A stretch of DNA of 64,000 nt from Nonomuraea aurantiaca (GCF_020215705.1 NZ_JAIWNB010000001.1:558001-622000); one strand, 5' to 3'; positions 8,193-16,471 are shown, counted from the first letter of the stretch. Program-made: numbers and translations. Notes: generated by a model from the sequence alone, not told the origin.

Positions 8193-9178
8193 CGAGTGGA
8201 GACGTGCTGCGCATCGGTGTGGCGGGCGCCGGCAACATCGCGAGCATCGCCCAGCTCCCGACCCTCGTCGCGCGCGACGACGTGGAGCTGCGGGGCCTGG
8301 TCACCCGCAAGGATGACCCGCAGCCCCTGATGCGGCGCTGGGGCTTCCGCCGTGCCTATCCGACGGTCGAGGCGTTGCTCGAGGCGGAGGAACTGGACGC
8401 GTTGTTCGTCCTCACGCCCCGGTCGGAGCACGTCCACGCGACGCGACTCGCGCTGGAGGCCGGCGTCGACGTCTTCTGCGAGAAGCCGCTGGCGACGAGC
8501 GCGTCCGAGGCGCAGTCCCTCGCCGAGCTGGCCGCCGTACGAGAACGGGTGCTCATGGTCGGGTTCAACCGCCGCTTCGCTCCGGTGTACGAGGCCGGTC
8601 GCGCGGCTTTCGGGGAGAGCGGCGCGAGCTTCTGCGTCGCCCAGAAGAACCGGGCAGGCTCCGAGTACCGCGCCACCTTCGAGAACGCGATCCACATGGT
8701 CGACCTGCTGCGCTGGTACTGCGGGGGCGAGCCCGTCGACGTCAGCGCGCACGCGGCCGGTGAGGACCGCTGGCAAGAGGACGGCGTGGCCGCGCTCGTC
8801 CGGTTCGACAACGGTCACTCCGGCGTGCTCGTGGGGGCCCGCGACGCCGGCGGCTGGAGCGAGAAACTCGACGCCTACGGAGACGGGACGAGCGCGAATG
8901 TCACCGCGCCCGACCGGATCTCGATCAGCCGGCCCGACGGGACGACCGTGCGCGAGATGTCGCCCGAGGCCTTCGGCTGGGCGACGGCGACGCAGACGTT
9001 CGGCTTCGCCGGAGCGGTTCACCACTTCCTGGACCGTGTCCGGGACCGCGGTGAGCCCTTGACGTCCGGGGCTGACGCGGTGAAGACCCAGCTCCTCCTC
9101 GATCGCATCCTCGCCGCCGCCGGGCTCCCCACCGACGAGCAACCCGGACGGGCCTGGAGCAGCCATGCCAAGAAGTGA
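8189..9178 (+). CDS. Second Gfo/Idh/MocA-family dehydrogenase
   Basis: A 329-residue protein with a clear dinucleotide-binding motif GVAGAGNIASIAQLP and the EKP motif FCEKPLATS. It is more canonical than the first paralogue of the locus. The GTG start overlaps the preceding stop (GTGA), making it the last gene of the tightly coupled set from 4786. Two such dehydrogenases in one operon usually act at successive steps or on different stereoisomers of the same sugar or cyclitol; which applies here cannot be told. Confidence 0.87.
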   Translation: MTSGDVLRIGVAGAGNIASIAQLPTLVARDDVELRGLVTRKDDPQPLMRRWGFRRAYPTVEALLEAEELDALFVLTPRSEHVHATRLALEAGVDVFCEKPLATSASEAQSLAELAAVRERVLMVGFNRRFAPVYEAGRAAFGESGASFCVAQKNRAGSEYRATFENAIHMVDLLRWYCGGEPVDVSAHAAGEDRWQEDGVAALVRFDNGHSGVLVGARDAGGWSEKLDAYGDGTSANVTAPDRISISRPDGTTVREMSPEAFGWATATQTFGFAGAVHHFLDRVRDRGEPLTSGADAVKTQLLLDRILAAAGLPTDEQPGRAWSSHAKK

Positions 9179-9279
9179 CGGCGACGACCCGACGTCGTCA
9201 CCGGCTCGGTCAGGTCGTTGAGCCTTGTGCACGGCATAAGTTTTTTCCACCGTCATTCAACCGAGGGGGATGTTTCGAC

Positions 9280-10185
9280 GTGATTATCAACACATTTTCG
9301 TATCTATGGTCGTCTACGGCGATTGATGCAATTGCGGAATTGGTCGACAATGGGTATAAGACTTTCGAAGTTCCGATTAGCTCTCCACATTGCTGGCCGG
9401 ATGAAATATCCATCTCAGAGCGCTCGGCCATGAAAGCAAGGCTCAGTGAATACGGCGCGAGAATCAGATCGCTCAATGCTGGTGGATATGACATCAACTT
9501 GGCGAGCCCTGGTGCAAACATGCGCCGCAAAAGTATTGAACACATCAAGTCGGTGATCGACTTGGCCGTAGCTTGGGATGTCCCCGAAGTTGTCATATCC
9601 CCCGGCACAAGACGCCCTATGATTTCACCTTCACTCGAAAAAGCTTATGGATGGATGTATGAGAGTCTGGGCGACCTGATTCCACTGGCCAAACAGGCTG
9701 GCACACGACTCCTTCTGGAAAATACTCCCTATTGCTTCACACCTACCATCCGGGACCTGGCGGGTATCGTCAGAACGGTCAACGATGATGTGCTTAAGAT
9801 CGTGTACGACGTCGCCAATGCTGCTTACATAGAGGAGGATCCCGTAGCGGGTTTGCTCTCGCATCAAGAATCTATTGCGCTCGTGCATATTTCTGATACG
9901 GGTTTGGAAACATGGGGTCATGATCCAATCGGCACTGGAGTGGTAGATTTCGAAGGGTTGGGCGACGCCGTCGAAGCAACATGCGGAGTAGGTAATGTTG
10001 TTCTCGAGATCATTCGCGAAGAAAACACCCTATATGAGTTCACCAAGCAATGCACGACCTCAGAAATAAAGGCTGGAAATTGGGAAATTAACTCAAGTGT
10101 GAGAGGTGGAGGGTGTCTGAAAAGGGTCAAGGCGAACGGCCGCTGTGGCGGTGCGGCAGGATCATGCTCATCGCCAGGTAGATGA
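9280..10185 (+). CDS. Second TIM-barrel isomerase/epimerase, 3' end replaced by IS sequence
   Basis: A xylose-isomerase-like TIM-barrel protein. Glu in LLLENTPY, Asp in IVYDVANA, His in VHISDTG and Glu in VLEIIRE fit the metal-ligand order of the family. GTG at 9280 is chosen because GAGGGGGA ends nine bases upstream. About 276 codons are native; at 10109 the frame enters the left end of an insertion sequence and reads about 25 alien codons to a stop at 10185. Most of the barrel is preserved, so activity is possible. Its codons are visibly AT-richer than those of the operon upstream, suggesting separate acquisition. Confidence 0.75.
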   Translation: MIINTFSYLWSSTAIDAIAELVDNGYKTFEVPISSPHCWPDEISISERSAMKARLSEYGARIRSLNAGGYDINLASPGANMRRKSIEHIKSVIDLAVAWDVPEVVISPGTRRPMISPSLEKAYGWMYESLGDLIPLAKQAGTRLLLENTPYCFTPTIRDLAGIVRTVNDDVLKIVYDVANAAYIEEDPVAGLLSHQESIALVHISDTGLETWGHDPIGTGVVDFEGLGDAVEATCGVGNVVLEIIREENTLYEFTKQCTTSEIKAGNWEINSSVRGGGCLKRVKANGRCGGAAGSCSSPGR

Positions 10186-11038
10186 CGTTCTCGGAGGTCG
10201 CGGTCAGGTACTCGCAGTCTGTGGTCAGGCGGCGATATTTGCCCAGCCAGGCGAAGGTACGCTCGACCACCCAACGCCTGGGCACGATCGAAAACCGCGG
10301 GACCTGCCGCGGCGGGGTCCCTTCCTTGACCCATGTAGAGCGGAACCCGCCATCACGCCGCACGACGACCTGCAACGTCACGCCGAACTGATCCCGGATC
10401 CAGCCGATGAAATCCTGTCCGCGGTAGCCCTGATCAACCCAGACGTGCTTCAGCCGCTGCAAGGCTTCGCGAGCGCGGCCCAGCAGCACGACCGCGCCGT
10501 CGCGATCGTTGACGCTCGCCGGGTTGACACAGGCGGTGACCACGGTGCCTAGGGTGTCGACCAGCAGGTGCCGTTTAACCCCCGGGACCCTCTTGTCGCC
10601 GTCGTAACCGTGTAGGCCGCCGCGATCGGTGGCCCGGACGCTCTGGCTGTCGATGATGCCCGCGCTGGGCGTGCGGTCGCGACCGCCACCAACGCGCTCG
10701 CGTTCGCGTAATCGCGCCAGGATCTGTTCCCAGCGGCCCTCGATCCGCCAGGTGCGCCAGTAGTGGTAGACCGTCTGCCAGGGCGGCAGGTTGTGGGGCA
10801 GCAGCCGCCAGGCACAGCCTGCCCGCACCCAGTACGCCAGCGCATTGACAATTTCCCGGCGCTCATGGATGGCAGGCCGGCCGCCTGGCTTGGGAACTGG
10901 AATCAGCGGGGCGAGCAGCTCCCACTCAGCGTCGGACAAATCGGTGGGGTACGGACACCGAGGAACCATCGCACGCCTCCAGGCTCACGCCCCCGACACC
11001 TGTCAGCATGACCCACCAGCCACTTTTCAGACGCCCTC
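10109..11038 (-). mobile_element. IS5-family insertion sequence
   Basis: A 930-bp element with imperfect terminal inverted repeats: GAGGGTGTCTGAAAAG at 10109-10124, and the complement of GAGGGCGTCTGAAAAG at 11023-11038. One transposase gene fills it on the minus strand. No matching target duplication is seen (GGTG on the left, TAGC on the right), which suggests loss or rearrangement of one flank after insertion. Confidence 0.85.
10127..10969 (-). CDS. IS5-family DDE transposase
   Basis: A 280-residue single-frame transposase. The N-terminal DUF4096-like domain (LSDAEWELLAPLIP, then RREIVNALAYWVRAGCAWRL) is followed by a DDE catalytic core. Candidate acidic residues are Asp in GIIDSQSVR, Asp in VWVDQGYRG and Glu in VVERTFAWLGKYRRL. 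The gene looks intact, with no internal stop or frameshift, so the element may still be active. It lies between the truncated isomerase gene and the end of the SDR gene. Confidence 0.92.
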   Translation of the reverse strand: MVPRCPYPTDLSDAEWELLAPLIPVPKPGGRPAIHERREIVNALAYWVRAGCAWRLLPHNLPPWQTVYHYWRTWRIEGRWEQILARLRERERVGGGRDRTPSAGIIDSQSVRATDRGGLHGYDGDKRVPGVKRHLLVDTLGTVVTACVNPASVNDRDGAVVLLGRAREALQRLKHVWVDQGYRGQDFIGWIRDQFGVTLQVVVRRDGGFRSTWVKEGTPPRQVPRFSIVPRRWVVERTFAWLGKYRRLTTDCEYLTATSENVIYLAMSMILPHRHSGRSP

Positions 11039-11070
11039 TAGCGCTGACTCTACTCGAAGCACATCGAGCC

Positions 11071-11862
11071 TTAAGAGTTGGAGCTTGGCCGACCGGGAAT
11101 ATGGCTAAGAATAGACTTAGAGAAGCCGCCATCGACACAGATGTCTTGCCCCGTGACATAGCCCGACAACGGGCCTACCAGAAACTCGATCACATTCGCG
11201 ATATCCGTGGGGTCCCCAATTCGCGACAGCGGAATGATGCCTTCCCTTGCTTTCTTGATTTGGGGGTCGGCATACATTTTCTCAGTCATCGGTGTATGAG
11301 TCATACCTGGGGATACCACATTCACACGAACACCGTCAGGTGCCCACTCCAAAGCGAGTGTCTGGGCCAGCATCGTCAAAGCAGCTTTGCTGGGGCTGTA
11401 AGCACCTGATCCGGCATGCGGTAGCTGACCGGACATTGAGGAGGTAAAACAAGCCGAACCGCGACTACGCTTCAGATGCGCGTAGCTTGCTTTGGCAAGA
11501 AGCCACGCGCCGCGGAGGTTGACGGAGAACATATCGTCCCAGTCCTCGACGGATAGGTCGCATATTGCGCCGGGGCTGGCGATTCCAGCATTCGCTACCA
11601 ACCCATCCAGGCCACCAAATTCGGCTACCGTAGCTTCTACAAGTTGACCTGGCACGTCGGGATCACTGAGATCACCCACCAGCGCGATGGCGGTACCGCC
11701 CAGCGACTGAATTGAACGGACAATTTGCTCTTGATTAGTGGTCAATTTGTGTCCGCACACCGCGATCTGCGGCTGCTCGCCCCGAGCAAGAGCCGCCTCT
11801 GCCAGCCTCACGCATGTAGATGCGCCTATGCCGCTACTTCCACCACTGACCAAAGCTCTCAT
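11071..11862 (-). CDS. Short-chain dehydrogenase/reductase
   Basis: A 263-residue classical SDR: VSGGSSGIGAS for cofactor binding, NAG in LVANAGIAS, catalytic Ser in FTSSMSG, YSPSK for Tyr/Lys, and the C-terminal GQDICVDGGF. The ATG at 11862 is chosen because AGGAG lies eight bases upstream; the GTG at 11871 is too close to that SD. It is AT-richer than the genes beyond it, like the isomerase on the other side of the IS element, so the two probably arrived together. Likely role: oxidation of a pathway sugar alcohol or reduction of a keto intermediate. Confidence 0.88.
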   Translation of the reverse strand: MRALVSGGSSGIGASTCVRLAEAALARGEQPQIAVCGHKLTTNQEQIVRSIQSLGGTAIALVGDLSDPDVPGQLVEATVAEFGGLDGLVANAGIASPGAICDLSVEDWDDMFSVNLRGAWLLAKASYAHLKRSRGSACFTSSMSGQLPHAGSGAYSPSKAALTMLAQTLALEWAPDGVRVNVVSPGMTHTPMTEKMYADPQIKKAREGIIPLSRIGDPTDIANVIEFLVGPLSGYVTGQDICVDGGFSKSILSHIPGRPSSNS

Positions 11863-11988
11863 CGTGCACACTCCTATAGCTAGGGATTAATAGGGACGAA
11901 CGTTGGTAGACCTATTCGTAGATTGCCGAAAGCCAGGCCGCTACCGAGTATTTCTTTGGCAACGGACACCTTCCGCAAGCGGTGGTCG

Positions 11989-12810
11989 TCACGGTTCGCT
12001 GCGCAGCTCGTCGGGTACGGCGTCTTCGAAGCCGAAGAACTCCAGATAGGCGGGAATCAGCTCGAACAACATGTCGCTGCCGACCTGGATCGTGCAGCCC
12101 TTGTCCTTGGCTGCCTGCAGGAACGGCGTGATGTCGGTCTTGAGCACCACATCTCCGACGTACGAACCGGGGGCGACGCGGTCGACGTCGACAGGCAGAG
12201 GATCGCCGTCCTTCATTCCGATGGGGGTGGCGTTCACGATCAGGTCGTAGCCCTCGGGATCCCTCGACCCCATCACGACCTTCACGTCCGAGTAGTGCAG
12301 GCCGATGCGCTGGGAGAGCGCTTCAGAGGCGGCTGCGTCGGGATCGAACAAGCCGATCTCGGCCATGCCGAGGCCAGCCAGCGACGCAGCGATCGAAGAA
12401 CCGACCCCGCCGTTGCCGACGACCAGCGCGCGTTTCCCGGTCGGGTCGAACCCCTTGCGCAGCATGCCGCGGACGAAGCCGGCGCCGTCGAACTGGTCGG
12501 CGATGAGCGACCCGTCCTCCCGCCGCAGGACGGCGTTCGTCGCGCCGGCGATCGCGGCGGCCGGGCTGATCTCGTCCACCAGCTCCATGGTGGTGACCTT
12601 GTGCGGCATGGTGACCAGCGCACCGCGGATGTTGGTGAGGGTGAAGATCGATCGGAAGAAGTCCGGGTAGTCCTCGGCCTTGATCCCCATCGGGACGACG
12701 ACGGCATCGATGCCGTTCTTCTCAAACCAGGGGTTGCAGATCAGCGGCGACTTGAACGTGTGCGTGGGGTAGCCCAGGTGCGCGATGAGTGTGGTGGTTC
12801 CGCTGATCAC
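11989..12810 (-). CDS. Shikimate-dehydrogenase-family (AroE-like) oxidoreductase
   Basis: A 273-residue protein. The N-terminal catalytic domain contains Lys71 in VTMPHKV, and FDGAGF matches the NTDG region. A Rossmann domain carries VVGNGGVGSS, and VNATPIGM is a family hallmark. The usual SxS shikimate-carboxylate motif near the N-terminus is replaced by HTFKSP, so shikimate itself may not be the substrate; quinate, amino-shikimate or a cyclic polyol acid are alternatives. It overlaps the P-loop kinase by four bases in the aldolase-kinase-dehydrogenase operon. A housekeeping AroE role is unlikely in this context. Confidence 0.83.
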   Translation of the reverse strand: MISGTTTLIAHLGYPTHTFKSPLICNPWFEKNGIDAVVVPMGIKAEDYPDFFRSIFTLTNIRGALVTMPHKVTTMELVDEISPAAAIAGATNAVLRREDGSLIADQFDGAGFVRGMLRKGFDPTGKRALVVGNGGVGSSIAASLAGLGMAEIGLFDPDAAASEALSQRIGLHYSDVKVVMGSRDPEGYDLIVNATPIGMKDGDPLPVDVDRVAPGSYVGDVVLKTDITPFLQAAKDKGCTIQVGSDMLFELIPAYLEFFGFEDAVPDELRSEP

Positions 12811-13421
12811 CGGGTGCCTCCGTCTGTGCCGTGTCCTCCGTGCTCGACGTCAACGGGCGGGGCCGTCACGTCCGAGGCGGTCCCTGCCTCCTGCGCGTCG
12901 TTGGAGAGCTCTGACAGTCGTACGCCGGTCCACGCGCACCGCAGCCCACCGTGCACGGCCCAGTACTCGTCCCAATGGGCGAGCTTGACCTGGTCGCGTT
13001 TGAGGCCACGCTTGCGCAGCCGGTCCTGCAGCGTCCTCGGGGAGACGCGGACCCGTATCACCTCCACGTCAATCGGCGGCCAGTCGAAGCGCTCCGCGGC
13101 CGCGGTGATGAAGGCGGGGTCGGACAGGTAGGGGCTGAAGGGTGCGTCGATCACCACGGGGCAACCGAGGCGGAGGTTGGCCCCGGCGACGTCGAGCAGC
13201 GAGTCGTACTCGAGGGGCAGGATGTTGTCGCGGTAGAACTGGTTGGCCTCGCGGTCGCCGGGGTCGTACCCGGCCGACACCAGGGCGGACTCGACGAACC
13301 GTGCGCTCATCGCGTCCTTGTCGAGGTAGGCGGCGCCGTGCTGCCGGGCGAGGCGCTGGGCGATCGTCGACTTGCCGGAGCCCGCTGTGCCGATGACGAT
13401 GCGCAGGGTCGGCGCGTTCAT
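12807..13421 (-). CDS. P-loop kinase, gluconokinase-like
   Basis: A 204-residue protein with Walker A GTAGSGKSTIAQ at about residues 11-22, then LDKDAMSARF where gluconokinases bind substrate, and an RKRGLKRDQ lid. The last 30 or so residues are low-complexity and probably disordered. It sits between the KDPG-type aldolase and the AroE-like gene with ATGA overlaps on both sides. The simplest inference is that it phosphorylates the keto-deoxy acid, or its precursor, that the aldolase then cleaves. Shikimate-kinase-like activity is an alternative given its AroE-like neighbour. Confidence 0.72.
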   Translation of the reverse strand: MNAPTLRIVIGTAGSGKSTIAQRLARQHGAAYLDKDAMSARFVESALVSAGYDPGDREANQFYRDNILPLEYDSLLDVAGANLRLGCPVVIDAPFSPYLSDPAFITAAAERFDWPPIDVEVIRVRVSPRTLQDRLRKRGLKRDQVKLAHWDEYWAVHGGLRCAWTGVRLSELSNDAQEAGTASDVTAPPVDVEHGGHGTDGGTR

Positions 13422-14065
13422 CCGCGCGCGTCCCGCACCGCCATCAGGACGTCGCGGGCGGCGGCGGTCACCCGGGTGAAGTCGCCGTCAGGCTGCCACG
13501 CCTTGGTGACGGCGCTGCCCACACCGACGCCCGCCACGCCTGCGGCGAACCACTCCTTGACGTTCTCGACAGTTACCCCACCGGCGGGCATGATCGGCAG
13601 GTGCGCCAGCGGCGCGAGCACGGCCTTGGCGTATGGAATACCCGCGTTCTCGGTCGGGAACATCTTGATGATGTCCGCACCCGCCTCAGCGGTCTCGAGG
13701 ATCTCGGTCGGGGAGAAGGCCCCACTGATCGTCGGCACCTGGTAGCGGTTGGCGACCCGGATCATCTCGGTGTTGAGCTGCGGGCTGACCAAGAAGGCCG
13801 CACCGGCTCGGATGCTCTCGTACGCGGCGTGGCCGTCGAGGACGGTTCCTGCCCCCACGGCGACACCGTCCGGTGTGTACCGGGTGGCCAACCGTCGGAT
13901 GAGCTCGACGGCCCCTGGGATGGAGAGCGTGATCTCCAGGGCGCGGAACCCGCCCTCGATCGCGGCGTGCGCGACGCGCTCCGCGCTGTCCGCGTCGGGC
14001 AGCCGAACGATGAGCACAGCGCCTGACTCGTCGATCGTGCGCAGTGTCGCAAGCTTGGTGAACAC
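13418..14065 (-). CDS. KDPG/KHG-type class I aldolase
   Basis: A 215-residue aldolase. Schiff-base Lys134 lies in DIIKMFP, Glu44 in RALEIT is the general base of the family, and GAGTVLDG and PAGGVTVENV are the phosphate-binding signatures. GTG at 14065 is preferred over upstream in-frame starts because AAGGGA lies just ahead and the length then matches the roughly 210-residue family norm. It is the first gene of the minus-strand operon and is divergent from the MHS transporter. It should cleave 2-keto-3-deoxy-6-phospho-gluconate/galactonate or a related keto acid to pyruvate plus an aldehyde. Confidence 0.9.
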   Translation of the reverse strand: MFTKLATLRTIDESGAVLIVRLPDADSAERVAHAAIEGGFRALEITLSIPGAVELIRRLATRYTPDGVAVGAGTVLDGHAAYESIRAGAAFLVSPQLNTEMIRVANRYQVPTISGAFSPTEILETAEAGADIIKMFPTENAGIPYAKAVLAPLAHLPIMPAGGVTVENVKEWFAAGVAGVGVGSAVTKAWQPDGDFTRVTAAARDVLMAVRDARG

Positions 14066-14090
14066 CTGTTTCCCTTGGCTGAGAGAGTGA

Positions 14091-14149
14091 TTGACAAATA
14101 GTCGCATGCTCCTTACTGTCTCTGCAACCGATCTCAGCAACCGATCTCA
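14091..14149 (+). promoter_or_regulatory. Second promoter with the same tandem 13-bp operator
   Basis: TTGACA (14091-14096), a 17-base spacer and TACTGT (14114-14119) are followed four bases later by the perfect tandem repeat GCAACCGATCTCA at 14124-14136 and 14137-14149. Spacing and operator position match the copy at 4519-4577 base for base. It drives the MHS transporter on the plus strand and lies upstream of the divergent aldolase operon, so repressor here could control both directions. Confidence 0.78.
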
Positions 14150-14265
14150 TTGGGGAGACGCTCATGGGAGCTCGCAGAGCCTTCGGCCCCTGCGATCCGC
14201 CTCGCCGGGTGGCGCACCCCCGGAACGGGTCTCGCGTCAGATCGGCACCAGGCGGCATGTGCTGA

Positions 14266-14328
14266 CCTGGACCGGGTGCCGATGACGGTCGTACGGCCGG
14301 AGCCCGGGACGAGCTCGACCGGTCCAGG
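14266..14328. repeat. 10-bp perfect inverted repeat in the transporter leader
   Basis: CCTGGACCGG (14266-14275) is matched by CCGGTCCAGG (14319-14328), with a 43-base loop, inside the roughly 300-base leader between the repeat operator and the MHS gene. No convincing gene lies in this leader: a 33-codon frame from 14164 with a GGGGAG ahead of it has no recognisable product. The repeat may fold in the transcript or may bind a second regulator. Confidence 0.4.
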
Positions 14329-14459
14329 AACACCAAGGCGCTGCCGCACCGCTGGCTTCGCCCCCTCGACTGGGGCCGGCTGACGAGGAACGGCGATGTC
14401 CTCGACGAACACGTCCTGACGATGCCCAGCACGGCACCACACCCTCCAAGGAGCGCTCA

Positions 14460-15836
14460 ATGACGACGAACTCACCAGACGCCTCCGGGACTTCAAGCCC
14501 TCCGGGGCTCTCTGAAGTTCTGGATCGCCCTCGCCGCCCGGTCAACATGGTGGCGGGCACGATCGGCCACTTCGTCGAGTGGTACGACTGGTACATCTAC
14601 GGGTTGCTGACCGCGGTGTTCGCCCCGCAGATCTTTCCGAGCCACTCCCCGTTCGCCTCGCTCATCGCGGCGCTGCTCACGTACGCGATCGGGTTCGTGG
14701 TCCGCCCCTTCAGCGGGATCATCGTCTCGCCGCTGGCCGATCGCTACGGCCGGCGGGCCATCCTCACCCTGTCCGTGTCCGGGATGGCGCTGGGCTCCCT
14801 GATCATCGCGCTCACCCCCGGGTACGGCACGATCGGCTACGGGGCGCCCATCCTCTTCGTGGTGGCCCGGATCCTGCAGGGTATCTCGGCCGGCAGCGAG
14901 CAGCAGAGCGCCATCTCGTTCATGGTCGAGCACGCCCCGCCGAACAGGAGAGGTCTGTTCGGGTCCTTCTCGAACATGGCGAGCGGCCTGGCGACCCTCG
15001 CCGCCACCGGGGCCGCCGCGATCATCGCCACAGCCTTCGCTCCGGACGAGCTCGCGGTCTGGGGCTGGCGCATCCCCTTCCTCGTGGGCGGCCTCCTGGG
15101 TGTGGTCGGTCTCGTCCTGCGGACCCGCGCCGACGAGACCTCCGAATTCGAGGCAAGCTCCCTCGTCGACAAGAAGTCGGCACCCGCACGGCTGCTGGCT
15201 CTGCTCCGTGAGCATCCGAAGGCCCTGCTGCAGACGGCGGCGCTGTCCGCGCCGGCCGTGGCCTACTACACCTGGGCGACGTTCCTGCCCACCTACGCCC
15301 AGCTCACCAGCGGACGGGACAAGGGCTCCACCTTGGTCGGCAGCGTCATCGGGCTCACCCTGCTGGTCATCGTCGTGCCGATCTGCGGCGCGCTGTCGGA
15401 CCGGCTCGGTCGGCGCAAGATCTTCCCCATCGTGGGTGCGGTCGGCATGATCGTGCTCTTCTACCCTCTGCTCCTCCTCCTCGACCGGCCGGGCTTCTGG
15501 ATCTACGTCGTGGTGGCCGCATCAGGTTGGCTCGTCCTGGGCATCTGGCAGGCGGTGTACCCGACCATCCAGGCGGAGCTGTTCCCGGCGTCGGTCCGGG
15601 TGGCCGGCATCGGCTTCTCCCACCAGCTGGTGATCGCCGTCTTCGGCGGCACCGCCCCCCTGATCGCTGCCGCGTTCGTCGCCGCCGGGCACCCCAGGTA
15701 CGTCGCTCTCTACATGATCGTGATCGTCGCTGTCTGCCTCGCCGTCTACTTCACGCTCCCGGAGACGGGCAGCAAGACGCCACGAGCGACCGTCGCGCTG
15801 AAGGACCCTGAGGTCGTGGAAGGTGAGCTGGAATAG
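14460..15836 (+). CDS. MHS-family MFS metabolite:H+ symporter
   Basis: A 458-residue transporter with 12 predicted membrane helices. GTIGHFVEWYDWYIYG is the helix-1 signature of the metabolite:H+ symporter group (KgtP, ShiA, ProP), LADRYGRRAI is the MFS loop 2-3 motif, and RILQGISAG follows. AAGGAG lies eight bases before the ATG. ShiA-type members import shikimate or other carboxylates, which fits the AroE-like enzyme and the aldolase in the divergent operon. It carries the shared operator upstream and is probably the uptake system of the pathway. Confidence 0.9.
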   Translation: MTTNSPDASGTSSPPGLSEVLDRPRRPVNMVAGTIGHFVEWYDWYIYGLLTAVFAPQIFPSHSPFASLIAALLTYAIGFVVRPFSGIIVSPLADRYGRRAILTLSVSGMALGSLIIALTPGYGTIGYGAPILFVVARILQGISAGSEQQSAISFMVEHAPPNRRGLFGSFSNMASGLATLAATGAAAIIATAFAPDELAVWGWRIPFLVGGLLGVVGLVLRTRADETSEFEASSLVDKKSAPARLLALLREHPKALLQTAALSAPAVAYYTWATFLPTYAQLTSGRDKGSTLVGSVIGLTLLVIVVPICGALSDRLGRRKIFPIVGAVGMIVLFYPLLLLLDRPGFWIYVVVAASGWLVLGIWQAVYPTIQAELFPASVRVAGIGFSHQLVIAVFGGTAPLIAAAFVAAGHPRYVALYMIVIVAVCLAVYFTLPETGSKTPRATVALKDPEVVEGELE

Positions 15837-15984
15837 GCCACTGTGCGCACCCGGACGAGGCGTTCCCTGTCGTAGGCGCCGCCTGCCCTCCGCGAGCAAG
15901 GCGCTCTTCCACCGCGGCCCTCAATCCAGGCCTGCGGCTGTCGAACGTGAAACCGCGGTCCAGGCCGGAAATGGAGATTGTCCG

Positions 15985-16464
15985 ATGAACGACATGTGGG
16001 CGGAAGTCCCCCGGCTGCTCGCTGACAACCGCTATGCCGTGCTCGGCACGGCTGATCGCCACGGGCGGCCGTGGGTCACTCCCGTGTTCTACGCGGCACG
16101 CGGTGCCGACCAGCTGGTATGGGTGTCGGCCCGTGACAGCAGACACTCCCGCAACCTCGCCGAACGTCCAGAGATGGCGATCACGGTGTTCGATTCCCAT
16201 GCCCCGGTCGGCGGTGCCGAGGCGCTCTACCTGGAGGCGGTCGCCGCGCCCGACCAGGATCCCGGCGCGGCCCTCGCCCTGCTCAACGCCCGCCTGCCCG
16301 CCGGTAAGGAGCTCACCGGCGACGACCTCGCGCCATCCGGCCCGATGCTGGCGTACCACGCTGACGTGCGGCGACACTACCTCCTGATCCGGGGCGGGGA
16401 CTCGCGGTTCGACAACGTCACAGACGCGCGGCTCCTTGTCACACCGCCAAATGGTGCCGGGTGA
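15985..16464 (+). CDS. Pyridoxamine-5'-phosphate-oxidase-fold (FMN-binding) protein
   Basis: A 159-residue protein with the split-barrel flavin fold: YAVLGTADRHGRPWVTPVFY is the N-terminal strand pair, and VWVSARDSRHSRNLAERP and MAITVFDSHAP follow the PPOX pattern. The ATG at 15985 has GGAG eight bases upstream; earlier in-frame starts lack an SD. Such small proteins bind FMN, F420 or heme and are usually reductases of unknown substrate. It is monocistronic and converges on the next gene. Confidence 0.8.
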   Translation: MNDMWAEVPRLLADNRYAVLGTADRHGRPWVTPVFYAARGADQLVWVSARDSRHSRNLAERPEMAITVFDSHAPVGGAEALYLEAVAAPDQDPGAALALLNARLPAGKELTGDDLAPSGPMLAYHADVRRHYLLIRGGDSRFDNVTDARLLVTPPNGAG

Positions 16465-16471
16465 GAAGAAA

